Positions 1 to 7,733 of a stretch of 20,186 nt of DNA are shown in pieces. Positions within the stretch are counted from its first letter, which is position 1; every line of letters starts with the position of its first letter. The position numbers and the translations under genes were made by a program. The notes under the pieces are model-generated. The model did no database searches. It was not told the origin of the DNA and saw nothing but the letters and a program-made list of their open reading frames with translations. Source of the DNA: JARRQB01 sp965368585 (lineage in GTDB: Bacteria; Pseudomonadota; Gammaproteobacteria; Chromatiales; Chromatiaceae); assembly GCA_965368585.1 (NCBI GenBank), contig CBDUNM010000094.1:1-20186 (forward strand). The letters run 5' to 3'.

Positions 1-1111
1 AGATATTGCCGTCACCGTGCATATCGATGGAGGTGTGGCAGTCCTGACACAACAAGCCGCCCTTGGGGTTCTCCGGGCGCGACTCGATCTGATGGTGCAG
101 GTCGTCGGAGATGAACAGGTAGTTCTTCGTATGCAGTTTGGGTTGCGTGGAACCGTCTTCGGCAAACGGCGAACCGTACGGGAATTCCATCAGGCCCTGA
201 TAGGTTACGCCGATACGCTTGCCGCGGTTGTGGCAGCTGTTGCAGGTTTCGACCGGGATACCCGACCACTCCACGTCGCCGTGCTTGACCTGGGTCTTGC
301 GGGTCGCCTGTATCTTGTGAATCAGCATGTGGCCTTGTTGCTGCTTGTTGATGGTCGGGTCCTTGCCTTCGTAGTAGCCTTCGTTGCCGTACGGGATGTG
401 GCAGGACGAACAGCCCATGCCGCGATAATCACCGCGCTTTTCGCGGCCCTTTACCCCGACGTGGCAGCGCTGACACTGCTGGCGCTGGTAAGTGAAACCG
501 GCCAGCTTGGGGTCTTTTTCGATTTCCTCGACCGACGGCTGCGGCACCTGTTCGAGTTTGGTCGGCAGCTGATCGGGGTGCGCCGCGATCATGGCCTTCA
601 TATATTCCTTGTATTCGTCCGATCCGACTTGCGGCTCCGTACCGTCGGTATCCTCAACCGCGTAGTTGCCCCAAGGCACCTTGTAGTTCTGTACCTCGGG
701 AATTCCCCAGGTATGCAGGTTGCCCTGAATCTTGCCGGCCTCGGTGTTCATCAACGAACGCTCGACGCGATAGGCGTAATTGATGTGGCATTGACCACAG
801 GTGCGATCGGCAATCCAGACCGAACCCGGATCAGGGTAATAGGTCTGCGGCCCGTTACCGTTCTTCAGGCCGTCGGGGGCGCCTTTGTGGGCTTCTTCCG
901 CCGTGGTGGCGGTCGGATTGCCGCCATGACAGGTGACGCACCCCGCCGGATCGCCGTTGGCGGCGCCGATGGCCTTGATTTGAATCATCATGGGCGCGTT
1001 CGCGTCCCGGATGTCTTCGATGCCTTCGTGACAGGACAAGCAGCCCGCACCCTCGGCAAATGCCCCGTTCACCATCGACAACGCGAACAGGCCGATGAGT
1101 AGGTTTTTCAT
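1..1111 (-). CDS. Large multihaem cytochrome c, N-terminal part (truncated by window edge)
   Basis: This is an exported electron-transfer protein with covalently bound haem, acting in the periplasm or beyond. The reverse strand is open from an ATG at 1111 to the window edge, giving 370 complete codons without a stop. A GGGAG ribosome site lies about 8 bases before the ATG. Residues 1-19 form a signal peptide ending GAFA. Seven haem sites are visible: CLSCH 24, CVTCH 58, CGQCH 105, CQRCH 213, CSSCH 234, CNSCH 290 and CQDCH 355. Many extra His residues (for example AHKGAP near 75 and HH near 339) could be distal ligands. The exact family is not recognised; octahaem enzymes and extracellular electron carriers are both possible. 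The neighbouring ccm operon would supply its haem ligation. High confidence for a c-type multihaem protein, low for any specific role. Confidence 0.9.
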   Translation of the reverse strand, partial: MKNLLIGLFALSMVNGAFAEGAGCLSCHEGIEDIRDANAPMMIQIKAIGAANGDPAGCVTCHGGNPTATTAEEAHKGAPDGLKNGNGPQTYYPDPGSVWIADRTCGQCHINYAYRVERSLMNTEAGKIQGNLHTWGIPEVQNYKVPWGNYAVEDTDGTEPQVGSDEYKEYMKAMIAAHPDQLPTKLEQVPQPSVEEIEKDPKLAGFTYQRQQCQRCHVGVKGREKRGDYRGMGCSSCHIPYGNEGYYEGKDPTINKQQQGHMLIHKIQATRKTQVKHGDVEWSGIPVETCNSCHNRGKRIGVTYQGLMEFPYGSPFAEDGSTQPKLHTKNYLFISDDLHHQIESRPENPKGGLLCQDCHTSIDMHGDGNI

Positions 1112-1201
1112 TATTGAACTCCCGGTTACCTGATAAAGACCGCCGGCGTTCGGAACCGGCGACAAGGACGATGAGACCAGCCAATAAACAGCACAAATTG
1201 T

Positions 1202-1238
1202 ACCGGAATACCCGAGCCTTGCACTCGGGTATTCCGGT
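1202..1238 (-). repeat. Perfect 15-bp inverted repeat (hairpin) upstream of the multihaem cytochrome
   Basis: Arms ACCGGAATACCCGAG (1202-1216) and CTCGGGTATTCCGGT (1224-1238) are exact reverse complements around a 7-base loop. On the minus strand the 3' side reads ACAATTTGTGCTG, so there is no real U-run, and the plus-strand side has none either. It lies 91 bases before the cytochrome start codon. It could be a weak terminator of the upstream gene, a structured 5' leader, or a protein-binding dyad; the sequence does not decide. Confidence 0.75.
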
Positions 1239-1388
1239 GCTCACCGCTCCTTCGATAACTCTCACTAATTCAATGAATTGAAGAGGACCCGCCAATCATG
1301 TGACCGTCGATCGCGCAACACGGGGAAGTGCTGCCCGACCAACCGCAGAGAACGTACCGTGCAGAATCCATGCGGCGCGATCGGACGA

Positions 1389-1405
1389 TTGAACAATTTG
1401 TTCAA
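1389..1405. repeat. 17-bp perfect palindrome
   Basis: TTGAACAA and TTGTTCAA are perfect reverse complements around a single central T. The site lies about 40 bp beyond the stop codon of the small exported protein. It resembles a dimeric repressor site, but the half-site GAAC-N5-GTTC does not match the LexA spacings I know, and no regulator can be assigned. Confidence 0.5.
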
Positions 1406-1419
1406 GCGCTGGCGGCGCC

Positions 1420-1438
1420 GCTGGCGCCGTGCGCCAGC
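1420..1438 (-). terminator. GC-rich hairpin just after the small exported gene
   Basis: Arms GCTGGCGC (1420-1427) and GCGCCAGC (1431-1438) pair perfectly around a 3-base loop, starting 5 bases past the TAA stop of the 1444-1881 gene. No U-run follows on the minus strand, so this is at best a weak intrinsic terminator or a 3'-end-stabilising structure. Confidence 0.3.
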
Positions 1439-1443
1439 CCAGG

Positions 1444-1881
1444 TTACTGCCCGCCCAGCGCCGCGTCGTCGTTCTGCCAGCGCTCCAGACGACGGCGTTC
1501 AGCGTCCTGGCGGCGGCGCTCCAGTTCCTGCGCATAACGGCGGCGGTGGCGCTCGAGATCGGGATGGCGCCTGCGCAGCTCTTCGCGATACTGACGTTCC
1601 CGCTCCAGGACGTCTTCGCGGGCCTGGCGACGCTGCGCGTCCCGCTGTTCGCGATCGGCCTCGCGTTGCGCTTCGCGTTCCCGGCGCGACTGTTCCATCT
1701 CGCGCAGGCGCCGCTGGCGGTAGGCGTCGAAGCCCCAGAAGTTCTGGGTCAATGTCCGGGACTCGGCAGACCGTTCTTCAGCGGCGGGCGCAGCTAGGAC
1801 AGTATCGGCCAGTATGCCCAGTACTGCGGGTATCGCGATGGCGGCTGCCCGCCGGATGCGGATGATGTGTGTCGGCTTCAT
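1444..1881 (-). CDS. Small exported Arg/Glu/Gln-rich helical protein, function unknown
   Basis: This 145-residue protein is not recognised as a named family. Residues 1-30 are a long signal peptide: basic start, hydrophobic stretch, then a cleavage-like VLA-APA. After a short linker containing NFWGFDAYRQRR, residues from about 55 to 133 are almost entirely Arg, Glu, Gln, Asp and Ala with very few hydrophobic positions. That composition suits a single charged alpha-helix or coiled coil in the periplasm. The ATG is preceded by GGAG about 8 bases upstream, which supports this start. It is transcribed in the same direction as the multihaem cytochrome, about 330 bp upstream of it. The Arg-rich composition could also reflect a reverse-strand artefact, but the signal peptide plus ribosome site make a real gene more likely. 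Confidence 0.65.
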   Translation of the reverse strand: MKPTHIIRIRRAAAIAIPAVLGILADTVLAAPAAEERSAESRTLTQNFWGFDAYRQRRLREMEQSRREREAQREADREQRDAQRRQAREDVLERERQYREELRRRHPDLERHRRRYAQELERRRQDAERRRLERWQNDDAALGGQ

Positions 1882-2115
1882 GTTAGTGTCTCCGCAGATT
1901 CGATTGTCGGCGAAGTGTCAAAAGCGCTGAGCGCAACGTCGCCCAAAGATCCTTAACCTGAGTTTAATCGATAATCGGACGCGCGTTGCGGCGTCCACGC
2001 ACGGTCATCGAGTGACGTCAGCCCACTGGATACCGACCGATCGACCACCGCCCGGACGGGGTGACGACGAAATGGATAAAGTGACGCGAACCTCACTGAA
2101 CCCGCGGAAAGACGT

Positions 2116-2501
2116 ATGACTCCGTCGATCACCCAATTCGCCGTTTACCTGATCCTGGCCGTCGGCTACTGCTCGTTGCAACATACCCGGACCAACGAGG
2201 ACTTCATCGTCGGCGGTCGTCACCTGGGTCCGGTCGCAAGCGCGATCAGCGCGGGGGCGTCGGACATGAGCGGACGGCCGTTACTGGGACTGCCGGGGGC
2301 GGTCACGTCGACCGCGGACTCGCAATTGCCGATCCTGACTTCCGCCCAGCCTGCATGTTGCACCAGCCGATCGGGGGCCAGTACTTTTAAGAACTGCTGC
2401 CCGGATTCGTTGTGGCGTTCGTCGCCATCGTGCTGGTCAGCATGGTAACACCCAAGCCCTAGGCGGCGACCATGCGCAAATTCGACGAGTCGCAGAATTG
2501 A
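2116..2501 (+). pseudogene. putP: putP relic: sodium/proline symporter with internal deletion, frameshift and stops
   Basis: The intact gene would encode a roughly 500-residue inner-membrane Na+/proline symporter. The first ~60 codons in frame 1 match its N-terminus: a first membrane segment, then EDFIVGGRHLGP and AISAGASDMSG, ending at LGLPGAV. This is the hallmark PutP start, except that Arg follows SDMSG where Trp is usual. Homology then stops. From about 2391, in a different frame, the C-terminus resumes: ELLPGFVVAFVAIVLVSMV, a stop, then AATMRKFDESQN and a final stop at 2499-2501, matching the last helix and the tail of PutP. About 370 internal codons are missing. A ribosome site GGAAAGA still precedes the ATG. 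It is convergent with the response regulator, whose stop lies 2 bp away. The short N-terminal frame (2116-2448) could still be translated but cannot make a transporter. Confidence 0.85.
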
Positions 2502-2503
2502 AC

Positions 2504-3880
2504 TCAGGTGTCGCTGAACACGCCGCCTGGCGGCTCCAGCTGGTAATGACGAATCATGCGCCGCAGCCGCGGCCGCGACACCCCCAGGATTTCGCAGGCC
2601 TGCCCGCGATGCCACCCGGTCGCGGCCAGGACCTTGGCCACGTGAAGCTTTTCCATGTCCTCGAGACTGCCCAGGCCCGTCTCGACGGTGCTCGCGCGGG
2701 GGGCGGCGGACACCGCGCCGCAACGTTGCTGCAGCTCAAGCGGCAGCAGGTCGACAGTGAGCGTATTGCCCGAGGACAGGGCGACCGCCTTCAACAACAC
2801 GTTTTCCAGCTCACGCACGTTGCCCGGCCATTGGTAGGCCGCGAAACACGCCAGGACCGCGGCCTCGATGCGGTTGACGTTACTGCGCAGGTCGGCATTG
2901 ATGCGGGCCAGCAGGGTGTGCACCAGCGGGTCCAGGTCTTCGGGACGCCGGCGCAGCGGCGGCAATTCCAGATTCACGACCTGCAGGCGGTAAAAGAGGT
3001 CTTCGCGAAACTCGCCTTGCGCGGCCCGTTCGGCGAGGTCGACGTTGGTCGCGGCGATAGTACGCGCATTGCTGCGAATAGAGGTCTTGGCTCCCAGGGG
3101 CGTGAATTCCTTGTATTGCAGGACGCGTAGCAGTTTCGCCTGCATCTTAGGCGACATTTCACCGATTTCATCGAGAAAGATCGTGCCTTGTTCGGCTAGT
3201 GCAAACTTGCCGAGCTGGCGTTGCACCGCGCCGGTAAAGGCTCCTTTGACGTGGCCGAACATATCCGACTCAAGCAAGGTCTCGACCACGGCCGCACAAT
3301 TGACCACCACAAACGGCCCGTCAGGATTCTCGCCCGCGTCGTGGATAGCCCGCGCGACGAGTTCCTTGCCGGTACCGCTCTCGCCGGTGATCAGTACCGT
3401 GGTATTGCTGCGTGCCACCAAGCCGATGGTCTTGAACACCTCCTTCATGGCGCGGCTGTTGCCCACCATCTCGAAGCGCCCGCTATTCGCGCGCTTGGCG
3501 GGAATGGTCGTCGCCGACGGCGCAACATCGAGCAACCGGTTCACGACGGCGTCCAACTCGTCGATATCGACCGGCTTGTGAATATACTCTTCCGCGCCAC
3601 GCTGCATCGCCTGGATGGTCGTTTCCATGTCGTGGAAGGCGGTGATCATGATTACGTGCGGATCGGGCCGCAGGGCCTTGAACTCGGGCAGCACCTCCAG
3701 TCCGGAACGACCCGGCATGCGGATATCGAGGATCACCAGGTCCGGCAACCATGCACGGGCCCTGGTCAGGCCCTGGTCGGCGTCGGTTGCGACGGATGTG
3801 TCGTAACCCTGGGCGCGCAGATGCAGTTCAAGCGACCGTGCACTGGCCTGGTCGTCGTCAACCACAAGCACTCGCCTCAC
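2504..3880 (-). CDS. Sigma-54-dependent response regulator, NtrC family
   Basis: This 458-residue cytoplasmic transcription activator is phosphorylated by a partner kinase and opens sigma-54 promoters using ATP. Its receiver domain covers residues 1-118, with acidic pocket DDD at 8-10, phosphoacceptor D52, T80 and K102. The AAA+ domain (about 137-365) has Walker A GESGTGKE (166-173), the sigma-54 contact loop GAFTGA (213-218) and Walker B GTIFLDEIG (232-240). A Fis-type helix-turn-helix spans about 408-446 (QACEILGVSRPRLRRMI). All key residues are intact. The start is a GTG that overlaps the kinase stop (GTGA) with a G-rich ribosome site upstream, so translation is probably coupled. It is the last gene of the ccm-kinase-regulator run. 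The regulon is unknown: I found no -24/-12 sigma-54 promoter in this window. Confidence 0.95.
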   Translation of the reverse strand: MRRVLVVDDDQASARSLELHLRAQGYDTSVATDADQGLTRARAWLPDLVILDIRMPGRSGLEVLPEFKALRPDPHVIMITAFHDMETTIQAMQRGAEEYIHKPVDIDELDAVVNRLLDVAPSATTIPAKRANSGRFEMVGNSRAMKEVFKTIGLVARSNTTVLITGESGTGKELVARAIHDAGENPDGPFVVVNCAAVVETLLESDMFGHVKGAFTGAVQRQLGKFALAEQGTIFLDEIGEMSPKMQAKLLRVLQYKEFTPLGAKTSIRSNARTIAATNVDLAERAAQGEFREDLFYRLQVVNLELPPLRRRPEDLDPLVHTLLARINADLRSNVNRIEAAVLACFAAYQWPGNVRELENVLLKAVALSSGNTLTVDLLPLELQQRCGAVSAAPRASTVETGLGSLEDMEKLHVAKVLAATGWHRGQACEILGVSRPRLRRMIRHYQLEPPGGVFSDT

Positions 3881-6492
3881 TCAATACCCCCACTCACGTC
3901 TGCTTTCGCCACGCCTTCCTCAGCCTCCACATCCGCCTCTTCCATGATCGGCACTACCGGCAAACTTAGCACCGCACAGGTACCGGTTGGCTGATTTGCC
4001 TCAAGGCCGACCGTGCCGTGGTGCAAATCCGCGATCTGCTTCACGATCGCCAATCCCAACCCGGTGCCCTTGGTACGGGTGGTGAAGAAGGGCTCGAACA
4101 GGCGCCCGCGGGCGAGGGGGTCGATGCCCTCGCCGTTGTCGCAGACACGAAAGCAGATGCGCGTTCCGGCCGCACCGATGTCGATGCCTGCCGTCATCCA
4201 CACCCGGCGTTCATGCGCCGGTCGCACCGCCGCCGCCTGGAGTGCGTTGACCAGGAGATTGGAAAGCAGTTGTCGCAGTTTACTGGCGTCCCCGGGAAAC
4301 GCCGGCAGCCCAGGTTCGCACTCCGTCCTGACCGCAACACGGTATTCCTGAATGCGGCGGCGCACGATGCCGGTGACCCCGTCCAGCAGCTTGTCGGCCA
4401 CGAGCCAACCGGTTTGCAGTTTGCTGGGGCGTGCATAAGTAAGCATATCGGCGATGATATCCTCCATGTACCGGACCTGCTCCTGCCCGATCTGCGCCAG
4501 TTCGACCTCTTCGGCATGTTGTGCGCGCTTCGCCAGCACCTGCACCGCCATCTTGACCGACGACAGCGGATTGCGCAGGTCATGTGCCAGCATGGTGGCC
4601 ACCCGGCCCATTTCCGCCAGTGTCTGGGCACGCGCCAGTTCCTTGCGGCGGGCGTCCACTTCGGCTTCGAGGCGCTTGCGTTCGGTGATGTCCTCTTTGA
4701 CCGCCAGTAGGTGGGTAATCCTGCCGTCGATATCATGTAATCCGGTGACGACAGCGGCCTCCCAGTAGAGAGAACCGTCCTTGCGGCGATTGTGAAAGGT
4801 GCCGCGCCACTCCCCGCCCGAGGTCACGGCGCGCCAAAGTTCGCGATAATCGTGCCACGGCGTTTCACCGGACTTGAGGATGCGGGGGTTGCGCCCCTGG
4901 ACCTCATCAAAAGCATAACCCGTTACCGAAGTGAATTTCGGATTGACGTATTCAATCGCGCCGTCGCAATCGGTGATCACCACGATCGCCGGACTTTGCT
5001 CGACCGCCAGCGACAGTTTGCGCACCTGTTGCTCGACATCGCGTCGTTCCGTGACGTCTTCGCCGATGGCGGTGAGCCCGGTCACCTGCCCGTGAGCATC
5101 GCGCAACAGGGTGTTGTTCCATGCGATCAGGTGACGCTTGCCCTCGCGCGTGAGGACGTGACCCTCGAACTCGCGCGGCAGCTCGCCGGTACGACCCAGG
5201 TGCTGCACTACCGCGCGCACCTCCGCCTGCTGGTCTTCGGGCACGAAGCGTTCCACCCAATCGCTGCCGACCACTTCATCGCGTTGCCAGCCGGTCAGTT
5301 CGAGCAGGTAGCGGTTACAGAAGGTCAGCCGCCCTTCGTTGTCGACCATCAACGCCACCAGACCGATCTCCTCCAGCGTACGGCGGAAGCGTTGTTCGTA
5401 ACCACGTTGCGCCTCCGCCGCGCGGCGGTGGACCTGGGCGCTGGCCAGCATGAAGGCCAGGACCGACATCATCAGCGTCAGACCGACGTACAGGGCGCCG
5501 TGGCGCTGCAGGAAATCCCCCGACCCTGACGACAAGGACGCCATCGGCAGGTGAGAAACCACCTTCCATGCCTCGCCGCGCACCTGCGGTACGGCGCCCG
5601 GGCGCAGTGACCTCGCGGCTTCCGCCGCCGGCCAGACGGTGGCGTAGGTGAACAGCCCGCTGGCGTCGCCGAACTGGCCCTCGTCGTTTTGATCGATCAG
5701 CAACCAGGGTCCGGGAAAGCGGCGCGCAAAGGTATCCCTGCGGCCGAGCATGAAACCCCAGGCCTCGGCGGGGCGTGGGCTGTGCAGCCAATACCCGTCG
5801 CCGTTGACCAGCTGGATGCGGTCCGCCGCCTGCTCCGCGGCACGCACGAAGTTGTCCAGCAGGCGCGCGCCGAGGTAGTTCAGCACCACCAGACCACGGC
5901 GCTTGCCCTGGATGTCGAAGACCGGTGTCGAAAACCGCAACATGGGTTGGTACGGACGCTGAATCTCGCCGTCTTCGACGTTCAGGTCGAGCGGCGAGAG
6001 ATAGACCTGACCCGGCCGCAGACTCAGGGTCTGGCCGACATAATAGCGCGACGATTTGTCCTGTAGTTTTGCAAGGTCGACCAGCACCGGCTCGCCGCCT
6101 GCATAGTTCACGCGTACGAGTTCCCGGCCGTCAGCGTCGAGAAAGCGGATCTGATCGTAAAACCCTTTCTCGCGCGCGAAAGTGATGAACAGCTCGGCGA
6201 GATAGCTCCTGCGCGCCATGGCCGCCACGGGGTCGAAGCTGAGGCTTTCCATGTGACGGGCGAGAAACATCAGATCGGTCGCAACGCCGGCGATATCGCT
6301 GACCAGAGCGCGCCGCGCCAGCTCGACGTTGAGCGATTCGCTGGCCTCGCGACGCGTCCGCTCGGCGCGGTAGTCGGAGTAGTAGTGCGCCGCGAAGACA
6401 CCTGTCAGCAGCAACAGCAGCGCGAGCAGAACACCGGTGAAGGTACGGGCCAGTCCAACCGGACCGGTCGGCGCCGCCGGCGTTGCGGTCAC
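3877..6492 (-). CDS. Membrane PAS-domain sensor histidine kinase, partner of the adjacent regulator
   Basis: This 871-residue inner-membrane kinase senses a signal and phosphorylates the downstream NtrC-type regulator. One membrane helix lies at about 15-36 and a second at about 333-352. Between them is a large periplasmic domain of roughly 295 residues with Cache/PDC-like features (IRFLDADGRELVRVNY near 115-130). Two PAS domains follow (about 370-485 and 492-605, each ending in a D-(V/I)-TER element), so a cytoplasmic cofactor or redox signal is possible. The HisKA helix carries H637 in LAHDLRNPLSS. The ATPase domain has the N-box around N749, DNGEGI (785-790) and KGTGLGLAI (808-816). The start is GTG, overlapping the ccmI stop by 4 bp with GAGG just upstream. 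A charged tail of about 20 residues ends the protein. The ligand of the periplasmic domain cannot be read from sequence. Confidence 0.95.
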   Translation of the reverse strand: MTATPAAPTGPVGLARTFTGVLLALLLLLTGVFAAHYYSDYRAERTRREASESLNVELARRALVSDIAGVATDLMFLARHMESLSFDPVAAMARRSYLAELFITFAREKGFYDQIRFLDADGRELVRVNYAGGEPVLVDLAKLQDKSSRYYVGQTLSLRPGQVYLSPLDLNVEDGEIQRPYQPMLRFSTPVFDIQGKRRGLVVLNYLGARLLDNFVRAAEQAADRIQLVNGDGYWLHSPRPAEAWGFMLGRRDTFARRFPGPWLLIDQNDEGQFGDASGLFTYATVWPAAEAARSLRPGAVPQVRGEAWKVVSHLPMASLSSGSGDFLQRHGALYVGLTLMMSVLAFMLASAQVHRRAAEAQRGYEQRFRRTLEEIGLVALMVDNEGRLTFCNRYLLELTGWQRDEVVGSDWVERFVPEDQQAEVRAVVQHLGRTGELPREFEGHVLTREGKRHLIAWNNTLLRDAHGQVTGLTAIGEDVTERRDVEQQVRKLSLAVEQSPAIVVITDCDGAIEYVNPKFTSVTGYAFDEVQGRNPRILKSGETPWHDYRELWRAVTSGGEWRGTFHNRRKDGSLYWEAAVVTGLHDIDGRITHLLAVKEDITERKRLEAEVDARRKELARAQTLAEMGRVATMLAHDLRNPLSSVKMAVQVLAKRAQHAEEVELAQIGQEQVRYMEDIIADMLTYARPSKLQTGWLVADKLLDGVTGIVRRRIQEYRVAVRTECEPGLPAFPGDASKLRQLLSNLLVNALQAAAVRPAHERRVWMTAGIDIGAAGTRICFRVCDNGEGIDPLARGRLFEPFFTTRTKGTGLGLAIVKQIADLHHGTVGLEANQPTGTCAVLSLPVVPIMEEADVEAEEGVAKADVSGGIE

Positions 6493-7733
6493 GGCACCTC
6501 GCGATCGATCACCAGGTCGACGTTGACGCCTTGAGCGACGCTGACAACGGCCGCGTCGCTCTGCAGGTCGCCGCTTTGCGCGATGGGCTGGCCGCTCAAG
6601 GCGACGCGCGCGCCCACCTGCACTTCGCTGAATCCCGACAGCTTCATTTGCGGCATCATGGCCATGCTGTCGTCGAGCGTCACCTGCATCGGCAGATCGG
6701 CCACCTTCACCCGCGCCGCCGCCAGCGGCATGGGCGGACCGCTCACGGCACGCGCGAAAATGAAGACCAGATCATCGGGCTTTGCCTTGGCCGCGAGTTC
6801 CGGCGCCAGCGCGACGTTGACGTTCAGCGACGGTCCGGCGGCCGCCGGCGCGGGCGTTTCGGCCACCGGCAGCGTACCGCCCTGGCGTTCAGCCGCCTCC
6901 ATCAGATTGCGCAGTTCCGTCAGCATTTGCGGCTGGTCCGCCAGCCCTTTTTCAGCGCGCTTCCAGAACGCGAGCGCGCGACTGTACTGACCCTGCTCCT
7001 CGGCAGCGTTACCCGCCAGCCATAGCGCGGTGACGTTGTCCGGCTCCTGCGCCAAGGCCTTCAGGACCAGTTCCTCGGGCTCGCCGGCAACACGGCCGCC
7101 CTGACTCATCGCCGTCGCGTCGGCCAGCATCACCAGGGCAGTCGGGTGATCGCCGATCTGCGCGCGCAGCTTTTGCAACGCTTTCACAGCGTCGGCATAG
7201 CGACCCATGGACATATAACTGCGCCCCAGCATGTACCAGCCGTCCGGATTGTTCGGTTCGGCTTCCAGCCGATCTGACAGCTTCTGCACCATTTCTTCGA
7301 TGGACAGCTTCTCGGCGTTGTCGGCGCCCGCGTGTGGATTACCCCCCCCGGCCCCGGGGCCCGCAATCCGGATATGCTGCGGTGAGCCAACCTGATTGTA
7401 GATGCCGAGCGTCAACAACGGCACGAACAGCACCAACCCGAGCAGGGCCCATCGACCCCCACCGGTGCGCGTCCCGCCCACCGCTTCGTCGCTCAGGTCG
7501 GAAGCCAGGGCGAGTTCCAGTTCCTGCCGCGCCTGCTGCCATTCGGCCTCGCCCATCTCGCCGCGCGCGTGCTCGGCATCCAGTTCGCGCAGCCGGTCGC
7601 GCGCAATCGCGATATTCTGCTCACGCCGGTCGGTTCTGGACCCGTCGTCCCGCGCACCGCGCAGCAACGACGGCGCCAGCAGAACCACCCCCAAAGCGAT
7701 CAGCACTGCCGCCAGGATCCAAAATAGACTCAC
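6489..7733 (-). CDS. ccmI: CcmI (CycH): TPR apocytochrome c chaperone of the haem ligation complex
   Basis: CcmI binds the C-terminal helix of apocytochromes and delivers them to CcmF/CcmH for haem attachment. This 414-residue protein has a first membrane helix at residues 2-20, a charged cytoplasmic loop (about 30-90) with a coiled-coil flavour, a second helix near 95-112, then periplasmic TPR repeats around 150-290 (PDGWYMLGRSYMSMGRYADA is typical). A C-terminal beta-rich domain (about 305-414) has the usual CycH pattern of secretion-side sequences such as LDDSMAMMP. I chose the GTG at 7733, which overlaps the ccmH TGA (GTGA) and has GGAG upstream. An in-frame start at 7889 would add 52 Arg-rich residues lying inside ccmH and is unlikely. 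Its stop overlaps the kinase start, linking maturation and signalling genes. Confidence 0.95.
   Translation of the reverse strand: MSLFWILAAVLIALGVVLLAPSLLRGARDDGSRTDRREQNIAIARDRLRELDAEHARGEMGEAEWQQARQELELALASDLSDEAVGGTRTGGGRWALLGLVLFVPLLTLGIYNQVGSPQHIRIAGPGAGGGNPHAGADNAEKLSIEEMVQKLSDRLEAEPNNPDGWYMLGRSYMSMGRYADAVKALQKLRAQIGDHPTALVMLADATAMSQGGRVAGEPEELVLKALAQEPDNVTALWLAGNAAEEQGQYSRALAFWKRAEKGLADQPQMLTELRNLMEAAERQGGTLPVAETPAPAAAGPSLNVNVALAPELAAKAKPDDLVFIFARAVSGPPMPLAAARVKVADLPMQVTLDDSMAMMPQMKLSGFSEVQVGARVALSGQPIAQSGDLQSDAAVVSVAQGVNVDLVIDREVP

Larger units (their letters stand above)
1112..1443. other. Intergenic region rich in dyad symmetry
   Basis: No gene is supported here. This is the space between the small exported protein (upstream on the minus strand) and the multihaem cytochrome. 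It holds a 15-bp-arm hairpin (1202-1238), a 13-bp palindrome AATTCAATGAATT (1267-1279), a 17-bp palindrome (1389-1405) and a GC hairpin just after the upstream stop codon (1420-1438). Short open frames in it have no credible start or composition. It presumably carries the end of one transcript and the leader or promoter of the cytochrome, but I could not identify a convincing promoter. Confidence 0.6.

Noticed and set aside
17..1102. 361-codon open frame on the plus strand
   Set aside because: It lies antisense to the multihaem cytochrome, whose seven CXXCH motifs, signal peptide and ribosome site prove the minus strand; the plus frame is a shadow caused by high GC.
1389..1405. LexA box
   Set aside because: The GAAC-N5-GTTC spacing does not match the LexA consensus types I know, and the neighbouring genes are not SOS genes.
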